Origin: Angiostrongylus vasorum
Taxonomy: Eukaryota > Nematoda > Chromadorea > Rhabditida > Metastrongylidae
Direction: 5' to 3'
Assembly: GCA_018806985.1 (NCBI GenBank)
Contig: JADANN010000464.1
Location: 62,001-126,000 of the forward strand
DNA length: 64,000 bases
Positions 13,311 to 24,799 of the stretch are shown in pieces. The notes beneath the pieces were generated by a model. It had not been told where the DNA came from and ran no database searches. It saw only the letters and a list, made by a program, of their open reading frames with translations. Within the stretch, counting starts at the first letter, position 1. The number at the start of each line of letters is the position of its first letter. The position numbers were made by a program, and so were the translations under genes.

Positions 13311-14189
13311 TGATACAAATAGAGTGTTTCTTTTTGTTCAACGGAAAACGACGTAATAGAATTCGAAAAGTCATTCCTTTGTCATAAATGAACAAAGAGA
13401 GAAAATCAACACATCGAATAGTGATCTTTCTTGTAAAAAATACGATGTAAATAATATAAGAGAATGAAGTGATGTTATAATGACTTTGTGAAGCAATTAA
13501 ATAACCGGATTTCTCGACATTTTCGTACACCACCATTCTGTTTAGTCAAATGAAGTCCTAGAACGTAGTGGGACGTGAGGTTCTCCCCATTCTTTCATTT
13601 CTCTTTTTATGATATCATCTTAATGCTAGTATCCTTTTTTTTCTTCACGAGTGTTACCTAGAGATGGTAGACAAATCAAAGGATAAGCGCTGGTCTCCTT
13701 GTACATGCTGCACCCAACCCGCACTTTCCGCATATACACAGATGCACATGCATGGTTGGCTAGTTGCGTATAAGAAGATTATGTTCGATATAACAACTCG
13801 AAGGAAGATAATTGACTGGGAAGCTCATCAAAGGTGGTCTGGGACCGTCTGCAGCAAATACGCTTTAGTCTTCACCTGAACAGTCATATAAACTGATGAC
13901 CAATCGCCAAGAAACAGTAGGAATAAAACACTTCATACAAGAGCGTGATACGTTTCATCTCTTCTTAATGCATAGCATTCGGCTTAACCATTCCGTAACG
14001 CTACAAGGATAGAAGGTGTGTTTCCACCGCCACTGCTATTACTATTAAAGGAGTAAGGATAAAGCTCTAAAAGCCATATCTTATCAACACTTTGGTGAGG
14101 TACAATGAATCAGTTATGTTCGTAGTATCGTAAAGGTAATTGCATGCATAGTTAGTCTGTGAAATCACCTCTGTCGACTTACTGCTGCA
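13311..14189. other. unassigned, no gene seen
   Basis: Only short open frames without recognisable domains, and no clear member of the repeat families. Confidence 0.3.
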
Positions 14190-14345
14190 TCAAATTGACG
14201 TTTTTATCCTGTTATCTAAGTGTGGTACTGGCCTGCAGAAGGCTTTATTGAAGGATGTGAAGGGCTTTATCTGTATGAGCTTTATGATCAAGCCTACGAC
14301 TACGTGTGTATTGCAAGCTTTCTTTAACCACCGCGCTATATGCAC
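14190..14345 (-). repeat. degenerate SINE-A copy
   Basis: The right end (cctacgactacgtgtgtattgc...accaccgcgctatatgcac) matches the reversed tRNA-like head. The rest is strongly diverged. Confidence 0.4.
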
Positions 14346-14787
14346 CTCATCGTCACCTTTTTTTTTATAAGACCCAGTAGTAAATATTGTGCGAAACACA
14401 TCATTTCTTCCATTCTATTCGTTGTTTCGCTTCTGCGCCCATAATAGGGTCCTCGACTTGCGCATGGTCTCGCCTGCCTTTTTGAGGTTTTTTGCCATGT
14501 TCGGGAATATATATGAGTGCCGGTAGAGTTAATTCTCAGTAGAATCCTGGAATAGATATGATCTCGCGTTCCCAGGTCTTTCCTAAAGCGAGCCACCGCC
14601 ATTAATGGACCTGAGGACGCTCACTCAGAGAAATTTGCTACCAATATTCACCTCGGAGAGATAGGAGGCTTGATTATCCTAGAGTGGGTCAGACAATCGA
14701 CCACGCACGTATTATTGGACGGCACTCCTAGCCATTCCCTTCCAGCATCCCGAATTGAAAACTATCAAATATAATCGAGAAATAGTT

Positions 14788-15385
14788 CCCAAGGCCGACT
14801 TTCTATTAACCTCGGCACTGGATTATAAATGTGTCGTTTTTCTTTTTTTTATACATAGGATACATAGACGCACAGGATACAAACGCATAGCGGAGACGAT
14901 TTTGGTATAAAAGTCGCTATCCTCGCACGGGATCCTAAAACACCAACGCGCAAACTCCTCGAGGCTTTTTTGGACAAATGCTAAAAAATCCTACAACGAA
15001 CAGCAGGGAGGAATGTCCCGACATCACACGTGATCTCGCCCCGTACCTTCGTATCGATCGTTGATGTGGGAAGGTGCAGTCGTCAACCATATGCGACTCT
15101 GAGCGGCTGTTTTTCCTCGGTGGAAGATAGGTGAAAAAAAGCGGTGGGTTTTTCGAGAAGCCGTAGATCTTATAATTATCATTCAGATTTTTTGTCTTTC
15201 TGTTTGTACTTTTGGAGCGTTTGACCTAGTAAGTTGCGTATTAGTGTTCCCTTCTAGGCCCTGAAGAGGGGATATTGCCGAAACGTCAGTTACCGCTGTG
15301 TTGTCTGTGTTTTATGAGCATGGAAGTAAACGTGTGCTCAATAACAACCTCATGATTGCTAAAAAAGAAAACGACACATAATCGA
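14788..15385 (+). mobile_element. Penelope-like element end fragment
   Basis: It begins with the shared motif aaggccgactttctattaac, followed by a decayed C-terminal coding tail. In frame pieces this gives KLLEAFW-, then EECPDITRDLAPYLR. A hammerhead motif follows, then the end aagaaaacgacacataat. The Lys-Thr-Leu-Glu-Ala-Phe-Trp and RREE-type tail is the same as in the longer PLE at 18545-21165. Confidence 0.75.
15258..15290 (+). ncRNA. small hammerhead-like motif
   Basis: CTGAAGA is followed by a weak stem II (GGGGATATTGCC) and an exact GAAACGTC. The core is intact, but stems I and II are weakened by mutation. Confidence 0.55.
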
Positions 15386-15574
15386 GAAATGTCTGCGCAA
15401 TGAATTATTGTATAATTTCTACAAAAGAAGAGAAAAGTCTGAAGGTTTTACTTCCCCGTGTCTTCAAAACTTTAATTCCTTTGAAATCCTTTTAATTCTT
15501 AATTAATGAAAAGTTACTGAGCGCTAAATTAGAGGACATACTATGTTTAAAAAAAAAGAGAGCAAAAAGAATAG

Positions 15575-15840
15575 AAGTGTGAAGCTCTCGACGTCGACTA
15601 ATCCCCTGACGGATGCCATGTACTCGGCCTCATCAAGCATCGTTAGAAGTGATTGAATACATAGCTGGCTTATGCAATAACTAACTTGCTGATGTATCAA
15701 GTCAGTCCTGCTATCCTCTCAGACAGGTCTGGGACCAATTTGCTCATCAGGGGAGTGATGGAAGGCTTGGTAAGCTGAGGCGCGTGATCGAACCTATGTG
15801 CATTGTAGGGGCACCTCTAACCACTGTGCTACACGACCTT
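15575..15840 (-). repeat. SINE-A copy
   Basis: A full-length, moderately diverged copy. The tail starts agctctcgacgtcgactaat. The head ends gcacctctaaccactgtgc, so the tRNA-like promoter reads on the minus strand. Confidence 0.75.
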
Positions 15841-16524
15841 TTACACATAATTCTGTCGTGGTTAGGGGTGAACATATGGAAGATAGTAGAAGAAAGAAGT
15901 CTAATAATGAGAAATGTGGAATATTGTAGTTTCAGGGAACGTTGTAGACTTCGAAAGGAGATCGAATTCTAATCCAATGCCAGCAATATCTGACATGATC
16001 GTTTAAATGAAAAAAGCAAATGAACGGTTAGAAATAAACGGTTAAAAACCAAGGAAGAAAGTCCGATAAGAAAAATGCCTCGTTTGGGTCCAGTTTGGTT
16101 GGGTTACTGACTTCGAGATCCCTGTTCAACTTCTGAATACCGATTCCACACTATTATCAAAATTCACATCTGAAGTAAAAAGTGCTTTAATTCGCTCAAG
16201 AAATTATGACGCTGCATAATATTTATAACTTGTAAAAGCCGTATATAAAAAGATAGAGGAAGACCTTTCTCAACAGTAAAAAATCGGAATACAGTACCCG
16301 AATTCTAAATAGTAGAGAAGTCGAAGCAGTGATTTTTTTTTATTATTGTGAGTACTACTAGTCTGCCACTAAATCACTAATTTCTATGAACATACGTCAT
16401 GGTTTAAGAAAACTATTTCTGGGAGTAATACTAATCTCGCTACAATCAGCACAAAATGAAAAGGTCTGCTTTAGAAAAAATTTTAAACTGCTGAACGTTT
16501 ACCACTCCTAGATCCATTGTATAA
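15841..16524. other. AT-rich unassigned stretch
   Basis: No gene, known repeat or structured element is seen. Confidence 0.35.
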
Positions 16525-16805
16525 AAGCTAAAAAGCTGTCGGCGTTGATCAATCCCTGAGGGATGCGCCATGCATTCGACTTCATTAAGTATCGTTAGAG
16601 GTGATTGAATGCATATCTGACCTCTAGAATGACTCGCGGCGGCCTACCGATTTATCGAACCAGTGCTGCTATCCTCCGAGACAAGTCTGGTACCAATTCG
16701 CCGACCCCGGAGGGGTGGAAGGCTTGGTGGGCCATGAGCGCGAAGATCGATTCCACGTGTGTGTCGCAGTGGCGCCTCCAACCACTGCGCCACACGCGCC
16801 CGATC
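16525..16805 (-). repeat. SINE-A copy, well preserved
   Basis: One of the best copies. The tail (cggcgttgatcaatccctga), body (agacaagtctggtaccaatt) and tRNA-like head (minus strand gcgcagtggttggaggcgcc, then gaatcgatc) are all present. Read from the minus strand, the head has an A-box-like and a B-box-like element, as expected for RNA polymerase III. Confidence 0.85.
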
Positions 16806-17317
16806 TATTATATAGCATATTCAAATCCGCGCTATATGCGCATTTGCCACCCATGTGGGCTACATTTGCCGTCCTGCTAAGACGTATGGTTGGAATGCAT
16901 TAAATTGAAGGAAGCATTGCCCGTTACCATAAATTCTTTTGTAGCCGACCAGGTGACCAATTACGTGCATTCGCCAATTTCTGGAACCCTTGCGAAAGAA
17001 GTGGGTACAAGCTAGTTCTAGGTTGCACGTGCGCTACCTCATCAGGTATTGTTGCGCTTTACTGGCAGTTGCCATTATTACTGTTCTAAGATAACAACTA
17101 CTACTGAATTTCATGAAGATGCGAAACCAGTTTTGCATGGGTAGGTTCCTTCTCAATTTTTATGCCGGTGATTTTTTGTGAGTAAGCTATGTGATTTGCA
17201 TTCTTCAGATCATTATTGACAGGGAGGTAACCACCAAACATTGCTTCAGTGGCGAGGTTCCATAGAAATCTACAGAGCAAGAAGCAATAATAGTGGCACG
17301 CCTCTACACCAGTGATA
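16806..17317. other. unassigned, no gene seen
   Basis: There is only one short minus-strand frame, which continues into the neighbouring SINE-C and has no recognisable domain. Confidence 0.3.
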
Positions 17318-17703
17318 TTCACTTGATACTTGAACGGCCCGTGCTCACTGATTTTGCAGGCCCCCAACATAATCTCCATTTTTCGGAGATTTTCTGGTTA
17401 AGCCATTGTGGTTCCCTGGAACCCCGAGGCCAGCCCTGACCGAAAGTCTGCCCCAGGTCTTCATAAACACGAGCAGTGGCAGTTCTTGTGGACTAGAGGG
17501 AGATTTGCCACCATGCGACTTTGACACAAGGACGATGGTGGATCCTGTTATTGGTTTACTCTTAGCTAGGCTTCCTGATGGAAACGCCAGACTTCTTCTC
17601 AGTTTGCGAGACCCTGCCGGAGGATGAATCCTCCGCTGTAGATCGCAGTCCGACACCCAGGAACACCTCCCAGCCACAATGAGGCGGTAAACCGTTGGGA
17701 GGA
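17318..17703 (-). repeat. SINE-C copy, near full length
   Basis: On the minus strand this runs from the family start (cctcccaacggtttaccgcc) through the body (ggatccaccatcgtcc) to the tail (gttcaagtatcaagt). The gga-ttcatccc-like segment about 60-70 bp in could be a B box. Confidence 0.85.
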
Positions 17704-18540
17704 AACCACTGATAAGGGATGAAAAAATTCGACCTTGACTAACCGTCTACGAGCAAGCAGCCTTGACTTTTTGTAGTAAGTTATTCACTCACGTATGTTT
17801 ACACGTACAGTACAAGAACTGCCTCAGTGAGTGATGATGTTCACCCTCTTTCGAAATCGCTGGTCATATGGAACGCCCAAGAGTTTTGAGGAACTGTGAA
17901 GAAAACGATGGTCATTATTGAATTAGACCCTGAAGCAAGTGTTACTCTCGAGGAATGAATTTTTGCATTAACAATTACTGACGTTCTAGTTTTTTCTTTT
18001 TTTACACACTCCCAGCTGATTCATAGACTCGTCCCAATTGAGATAGCATAGAACTCTCCACATTCCATTCAGTCGCTAGGTAATAAATGTGGATCCGACT
18101 AATTCTGTAAGAAAGCGGGGGTCAACTGATTGATGGCCGCGAACGAATTGCTTATCAACATGTCTGGTGACAAACAGTTCAATGATTGGAATGAAGCAAA
18201 CAAAATTGAATATAAAAGGCTTCAGTGGCAGAAGAAAAATGACTTCTTATGGGAGAATGGAACAACAGCAGGGGTGATTAAACCGACTTTAAACACCTCA
18301 TTCTTCTTTTTATGTTTTTTGCTAATTTCTGACGATGATTTTCTTAGGTTGTTGTGAAGAAAATGCGTTAAAAAATAATGTAGCGTTATAACAACTCGTT
18401 TTTCTCATTTGGGCATACTTTCTTTTCAGGCAAAAATCGTACTCTGTTATTTTTGTGACGGTGAAGGAAAACAAGAGAAACCGTATTCCTCACTATGCTT
18501 TAATGTCAATCTTCAACTTCTACTGCCACTCCTGGCTTCA
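17704..18540. other. unassigned, no gene seen
   Basis: A plus-strand frame at 18130-18300 looks weakly protein-like (QFNDWNEANKIEYKRLQW). It joins nothing I can name. It could be an unrecognised exon or part of the upstream end of the Penelope-like element. Confidence 0.25.
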
Positions 18541-18544
18541 ACAA

Positions 18545-21165
18545 ATTTGTGCTGTTAGATCGTCTTAGCTCGACAAACGATACACTCTCCACCGCTCCCT
18601 ACAACACCAAGTCGTTCTGCACTTCATCAAATGAAGACGACTACACGATGCATGCGGAATGTCACACGGTACTCACCGAGTACTGCATATCGAAGTACGA
18701 ATACTACGCACCTGTCTACGAAGCAAACAAGATCGGATGTTCGCCAAGTGGAAGAAGTGCGCGACAAAGGAAAATCACTGTGCTCAGTATTTGGAGCACA
18801 ACCTTTGGAGGAGAATAGTGGGTGGGTCTGTGTTGATTTTCAACTCTATTAGCCTAATGCTAAAGTAACTTCGCGGAGAAAAATTCGAAGACCTTTTGAG
18901 CAAATCGCAAAACACGGCTTCAACAGCGTACAGAAGCAGCGTTAACGAAGATCAAACGAGCCACGATAGAAGAAATAATGCACAAGAAAATTCAAGGCTA
19001 ACCGCGTTAGGGAGACTCCCCTGACGGGGCGCGCTTGTTACTAGAATTGGGCCCAAGTGCCTCACCATCTGAACCCATTTCTAAGATAACCTAGCGTAGG
19101 GTGGCATGTAGTTTACATAGACAGACCCCGCAAAATAGCTAGAGATGAAGCGCAAAGTAGGAGCGAAAAACAACAAGTGGAGGCACTAGCAATACCACTA
19201 CTTAACCGTTCTTTGCACAACAAGAATCCAATAATGAAGTTGGCGGTAAATTTCGAATTCGAAACGAATGAAGCCTTCAAGATCCTTAACCAATATCGCA
19301 AGAAGAGATATTGCTCTAACCTCACAGAACTCCAAAAAATGTGGTATGCGGGGGGTACCAGAGCTGACAGGCTTGAAAACTACAACATTATCCATTAGTG
19401 ATGAGTGCTGATACTTTGTTGTAATTCCTCATCAGTTAGATGTTGAGAAAAGAAAAAAGCATCTTGAAGATGCTTTCCTTCATCGTCCGTCATGTGAAAA
19501 GGAATCTAAAAGTCAATACCGAAAGTTAAATAACGAAAGGGTTAAAATGGCAAGAGCGGCTTAGTTAGAACCACCAATTACCTCTCAGCTCAAAAGTTCG
19601 TTTGCTAACATGTCCCGTTTGTGCTTACTTATCAAGACTCATAAGTGAGCATCCAGTATATTACTAGTGGTAATAATTACTCGTAGATAGAACACTAGCT
19701 GAGAGACGGGCGAAGTGATGATTTCGTGTCTACCGATCCATCGTTATTTAAGGCTAGCCCTATCATTAGCTGTGTGGACGGGCCAACAGATAAAATAAAG
19801 TGGTTTATAACCATAATACTTACCCAATTGCTAAAAGAAATTCCAGCCCATCTAACGAGCACATAGATGTTCCTGGATCGTCTACGTAACGCGTATCCCA
19901 ACAGCGCGTACGTGATGTAGTCCTTCGATGTCACTGCCCTCTATACAAACGTGTAGAATAACTCCGCTATGCAAGCCATTCACTAACTCCCTATACAACA
20001 CGAAGGACAAATAAACATGTATGGCTTTACGGTTCTGCAGTTGATGAGACTCTTAAAGGAGTGCCTAAACTGCTCAATCTTCAGATAGTCCAGGAGCTAT
20101 TACGCACAAATGAGAGGGTTAGCAATAGGACAACAACTGCCACTAAGCCTTGCCATCGCATTTACGTCTAAAGTGGAAGCACCAGTAACTGATCTCTGGC
20201 CATTACTTTACTGTACACATATAGATGATTATTTTGTCATTTGCTCAACACTAGAGGAAATGGACAAATGTCTTGAGTTATTGAATGAACAGTCGGAGTA
20301 TGTTAAGTTCACCCTAGAGAAATTGAAAGAAAACGTAACGTGTAAAAAACCCGGCCAAAAATTACGAAGTGGTACCGAAAGCCAAGTAGTAAAAGCATAC
20401 TCGTTCATTAGCCTTCCTCTCACCCTCACACACAAAAAAGGGCGTTTATAAAAAAACATGTTTCGAACAGCAACCAACGTGCGCACGGGAAGAGAGCAGA
20501 GAGAGGAGTCCCGGAATACTTGACGCGGCAAATAGCTATTTCCAATGGGTACGAAACTGCAGCTCGGGATAGGTGAAGAGAAAAACCCAAGCTCCCAAAT
20601 GACAACTCTAGTGACGATGAGGCCTCTTTTATCCTGCCCTTCATTTCAAATGAAATAAGTGCAGCTATAAAACGTTGGTTAAGAAGGGCCGGTCTAGAAA
20701 ATTCGGTAACCGTAATTGAAGTTCCACCGAGTACTCTAAGACGCCAGCTAGTTCGTAACAGCCTGTGTGACCGTCTATGTGCAAAGCAAAAATCGCACAG
20801 TTTTCCCTAACGGTAGAGACGGTGATTGCATGCGTTCGGGCACAGTTTGTCTGATCTCTTATAAAGCGTGCAGGGACGAATACATTGGCGAAACGGGTAG
20901 ACCACTTAGCGTTCGTATAAAAGAACACCTAGTCGGTAAACTTGAAATACTCCACTAGGCACCCATAAGACACAGAACCATAACGGGGAAGATTTTGAAG
21001 TTGGAGTTACGATCCTCACACAGGAATCGAAAACAGAAGCGCACAAAACTCTCGAGGCTTTCTGGATTAATTCCAAAAGTCGAAAAATGAACCGCAGGGA
21101 GGAATGCTTCATAATCACGCTTGATATCAGGCAGTATTTAAGACTGTTTGATTATAAATAATACG
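18545..21165 (+). mobile_element. Penelope-like element, nearly full-length, frame-broken
   Basis: Penelope-like elements encode a reverse transcriptase plus a GIY-YIG endonuclease. The proposed N-terminal piece (18545-18870) contains FAKWKKCATKENHCAQYL. A linker follows at about 18870-19400, including IMKLAVNFEFETNEAFKILN. RT pieces run from 19560 to 20370. Motif A is decayed near 19925-19960 (YTNV). The RGLAIGQQLP segment and the catalytic HIDDYFVI follow at about 20110-20250. The GIY-YIG domain is at 20767-20958 (TVCLISYKACRDEYIGETG, then RPLSVRIKEHL). The C-terminal tail HKTLEAFWIN...MNRREEC ends near 21150. Many stops and frameshifts break the coding sequence, so it is inactive. The HIDD and YIGETGR motifs survive. 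The N-terminal boundary is uncertain. Confidence 0.85.
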
Positions 21166-22360
21166 TCACATAATACGTCCACATTAGGAAGAGGAAATAG
21201 GAAGTGAACAAAAGTTGAAACATAGTGATTTCGACTGCCGCTTCAACTTCTCTCGGTTCAGTGCCGACTTCTGCTCTCCAAATCAAACTCGTTGCGGACA
21301 TTTGCGCATAGCACCGCAAAAGCAAAAAATTGGCCGAAGAGAATGTTGAAACAAGGGCCTCTGTTGTTGTCGCGGATAGCATGTGAACACCCGGAAAATT
21401 CACTGGGTCGAAGCCCATTTGAGGGTTCCGAGTTTTGCTCATAACTTACCATCTTCATGGTCGTAGCTCACATCGCACTCTGCTTACGAATGTATTCATG
21501 AGGGATGGGTAGAACAGTGGTAACGATGCCCACCGTCATGAACGCAGTGCCGCCTCAACCCTGCCCTAGGCTGACCAAGCCTTTTGTCCTTCCTGAGTTG
21601 GAAAATTGACACCAGATTTGCCCGGGAGTAGTTCACTCCCCTCAATCCAAGTTGGAACGATCTATCCCTACTATCCCAGCACTCCTGGACGAGTCGATTC
21701 GACCATCATTCAATGACATTCAACATTGTTTTTTCCCTCAGTTCCAGTCTTGTTTCTGATTCCTTTTCCATTATAGCTTCAAGTGTGAAATAGAATGATC
21801 AATTATGAATGTGATGGCATGCATAGCACAGGCAACTCTTGGTTTGGACGAATAGCATCCAGGATTTTCTTTGAGTTTTCTCCAACTCTCTTCAATACCT
21901 TAATCGGAAGCTATTCATTGGCCACCAATGTGTGTACGTCAGTTATTTCCGTCTACCATTCTTCTTTCAATTCCTTAAGTATATCTCCACTACATCCGCT
22001 CTGCTTTCTGCACATTCCTTCATGCAGAAACCTTTTCCACATGAATACTGCATTTACAAATGCATATAATGGACTTACGGCAAGTGAGTAAGGTATATGT
22101 CATTGAAGCAGCCTAAAAACTTAAAAATTTATATTCGCTTGGATAATATTTGAAGAATTTAACTCAAAACCTATTAAAATCTATCTCTGTCACGAACATT
22201 TCAGTTCCATCACCCCCCATTGTTCACATTCACCGCTTTTTCTTTCGAAAAAATCCAAAAAAAGTTATATTCGACATAATACAGGCAACATAAAGGTGAC
22301 AGCTTCATTTGAACAATAAGATGATCGCAGATCTTCGAAAAAAAACGCATGTCACATGCT
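21166..22360. other. mostly unassigned; holds a diverged SINE-A
   Basis: No gene is seen. A plus-oriented diverged SINE-A (listed separately) lies at 21500-21690. Short frames at 21795-22091 and 22210-22360 show nothing recognisable. Confidence 0.3.
21500..21690 (+). repeat. SINE-A copy, diverged
   Basis: A tRNA-like head (gggtagaacagtggtaacg) is followed by the family body in order (ctgaccaagccttttgtcc, gaaaattgacaccagatttg). Confidence 0.5.
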
Positions 22361-23404
22361 TTATAACTCCCATGGGTCTCGTTGCACTCCAGTAAACATG
22401 TAGTTTGCACTAAAAAAGCCATCTAAATGCATATATTGTCTGCTAGGATGGAAGTCGGTATAAACAAAAGGATATGCGATATTTGAAGGGCAAATAGGAA
22501 TAGAATGCCAGTTGAAGAAGTAGGCTGTTTCGATAACCGATATAGAACCTTCTCGATCATAAGCCACTGTAGTGACCAAGCGCTGGTTGCGCAGATAATT
22601 TTGTAACTCAAAGGAGAAAACGAACATCTTATCTAAGTTTAGGGCATTTAAGCTCACCGTCGATTTGATATCTTTCTGATCCTCGACTTTAACTCGACAT
22701 TCCACGTAAATGCTAAAGATTTTCGATCATCGATAAAGGACTCAACTTTAGAATGCTTCTAGCTTTCGAATGAAAAGTACAACTCTTAATACTAGGTCCA
22801 CCACTGCACTGCTCTTGAAATCTCCCACAATACTCGTTTCGTTCTAATCAAAAATGCAGTCAACTAGCTCATAGTGTTTAATCTCCGAATCAGATATATG
22901 CTGATGCTTCTGGAGAAGCGCTTCTAAAACCTTGAAAGTCAGCATTAGCAACAAATTAATTTCACATGAAGGTCCACTACTTCACTGTCTATTACTTACT
23001 CGCCACTCGCACTTAATGAATGTGGCCCATAAGAGTATGGACGGAACTGAAAGAAAGCGCTGGACGAATTGCTTACCTGTGCGGAAACTTCACTGATAAA
23101 AAATAAAATAGGCAAAAAAAAGAGCGCAGAACACTAAAAATTGTGAGAGGAGAACGAAAAAAAAGCTTCATTATGATCCAGCTAAAGATTGATGTTTCAC
23201 CACGTGTTGTCGATCTCTGTGAACATTCCCTTGGCTAACGAATGATGTTATAAGAATGATACCATCAATGAAACAAAGGATGTATACCTACCAGCAAGCC
23301 ATTTTCAAATCCACGTTAACAAAAACCGTGTTCCGTCCGATATTCCGGAGAGCGGCATAGGACGATTTAGGTATTAAATCGCTGTGTGGATTTTCCGTAT
23401 CCAT
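22361..23404 (-). CDS. possible three-exon gene, unknown product (185 aa)
   Basis: Three open blocks join in phase. Block 1 is 23292-23404 (ATG, 37 codons plus 2 bases, donor GTAGGT). Block 2 is 23000-23092 (acceptor TTTTTTATCAG, donor GTAAGT). Block 3 is 22361-22712 (acceptor AATCTTTAG, stop TAA). The total is 558 bp. The product starts MDTENPHSDLIPKSSYAALR. It has no predicted signal peptide in this model. A middle stretch ...YVECRVKVEDQKDIKST is followed by FVFSFELQNYL and AYFFNWHSIPICPSN. Block order and spacing are faintly reminiscent of the ectodomain of TMEM231 (transition-zone protein), but no membrane segment is included and I would not name it. Weak points are the missing acceptor or spliced-leader site before the ATG and the possibility of an unseen intron in block 3. 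Confidence 0.35.
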
Positions 23405-23562
23405 TTGAGTCCAGTAGAGTTTTATATTTCAAATTTTCCATGACCGGGTCTTTCTCAATGGACATAAGTATAGTGAAATGGTCTAGGTAGTCTTGGTACA
23501 ATTTGTTTTGTACCACTCTGAATATGGGCAACAGTAACAAAAATTTATTTAACTTTTTTATT

Positions 23563-23765
23563 TACTGCCTACTCTTTTTGATGGCATGGTATTTTGCGAA
23601 ATATAACTTCAACGAAGCTAAGATGTTTGCAAAACTCTGGACCTGCAGGTGCCTATGGTGGGGAACGAACGCGCTATTGTCCTTTCCGGGGAGTAGCGCG
23701 CTCACCACCACACCATGCGGGTCCTTTGCAATATACCCTGTCGCTAAAAAGAGTAGGCAGTAAAT
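23563..23765 (-). repeat. SINE-B copy, left arm of inverted pair
   Basis: Reversed tail and tRNA-like head of family B (ttgcaaaactctggacc...gaacgaacgcgctattg...ctcaccaccacacc). It is bounded at both ends by inverted copies of tactgcctactcttttt, so this unit also has short terminal inverted repeats. Confidence 0.75.
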
Positions 23766-23774
23766 AATAAGTCA

Positions 23775-24035
23775 AAATTGTGATTATAACTGCAGCCTCA
23801 GCTTAACTGGGTTCGTTGCCGACTTGGGCCCCCCCCAGATCAATCCCGCTGACGGGTGATTGCTGATGGCGAAAGATCAATAGAACTAGCTGAGAGACAG
23901 GCGAAACGAAGGACCCGCATGGTGTGGTGGTGAGCGCGCTACTCCCCGGAAAGGACAATAGCGCGTTCGTTCCCCACCATAGGCACCTGCGGTCAGAGTT
24001 TTGCAAACATCTTAGCTTCGTTGAAAATTTATTTA
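23775..24035 (+). repeat. SINE-B copy, right arm of inverted pair
   Basis: It starts gattataactgcagcctcag and contains the leader (aatcccgctgacgggtgatt). The tRNA-like part (catggtgtggtggtgagcgc) and the tail (tttgcaaacatcttagcttc) follow. Positions 23908-24027 are nearly perfectly complementary to 23608-23727. Confidence 0.8.
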
Positions 24036-24574
24036 TTTAAAAACCCTTCAATAAATTTCATTTACAAGTCCAATTGTCTTAGTTGGCGGTCACACGTCGA
24101 ATATTCTGCCAATCCTGATGAAAGTGACCAGGTAGAGAATTTTTTGGACTGTAAAATGTAGTGCGCGACAGTTGCCAACGTAGTGCAAGTTTAATTTCCT
24201 TACCACAACGCGTTTATTAGAACCTCATTGCTTAGGTTTCTTATACTTCCAAGGGTGATGCGTGCAGTGATAAATCACTAAGTTAGCGAGGAACCACGGG
24301 TTGATATCAGAACGAAGAACTTGTGGCTGAAATATTCCCCGTGAAATAGTCTGAAGGCAAACGCAAGTGCATGTCTAAGAAACTGCTATATTCCAAGTCA
24401 GTGTTGCCCTTCTCCAACGCTGTTCTAGTTACACTGACTGTTCCATATGGACGACAGGCTGTCGTAGAAAGAAATTTTCGAAAAAAGATCTTGCCGTCAT
24501 ACTGACAAAACCTTTCCATTTGAAGAGAACTGCTAGCGCAGTGTTAGTGACGCCGTTAATTACGAATACGGTGA
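24036..24574. other. unassigned, possible transposon remnant
   Basis: A plus-strand frame at about 24385-24500 reads NAVLVTLTVPYGRQAVVERN. It could be a transposase-like remnant but is too short to assign. No gene is seen. Confidence 0.2.
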
Positions 24575-24795
24575 TTGTTCCTGACCACCAACCAAGTCTT
24601 TCATCCCTCCGGAGTCGAGAAATTGGTACCATACCTTTCTGCGCCCAATCTACTCACTCAGTCTAATTGGGAACGGTCTTGTCAAACTATCCCAGGATTC
24701 AACTACAACGATGCTGGGATATTCGCCCCTATATGGGATGTGTATAACATGGACCCCGAGCCTGATCGAACCACGATTTCACTTTCCGGGGTTAG
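24575..24795 (-). repeat. SINE-A fragment followed by SINE-B fragment
   Basis: 24590-24665 holds the family A body (ccaagtctttcatccctccg, gaaattggtacc). 24700-24795 holds a reversed family B scrap (caacgatgctgggatattcg, cctgatcgaaccacgatttc). Both are truncated and abut the 3' end of the RTE copy. Confidence 0.4.
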
Positions 24796-24799
24796 CTCA

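Noticed and set aside
16735..16805. tRNA gene on the minus strand
   Set aside because: The A- and B-box-like pieces belong to the SINE-A head, which recurs at more than ten loci with a shared body. No cloverleaf with a proper acceptor stem is evident.
17345..17677. 110-aa minus-strand frame
   Set aside because: It lies wholly within a SINE-C copy; related frames recur in other copies with stops.
23640..23727. tRNA gene near the SINE-B copies
   Set aside because: Same argument: a repeated tRNA-derived head inside SINE-B.
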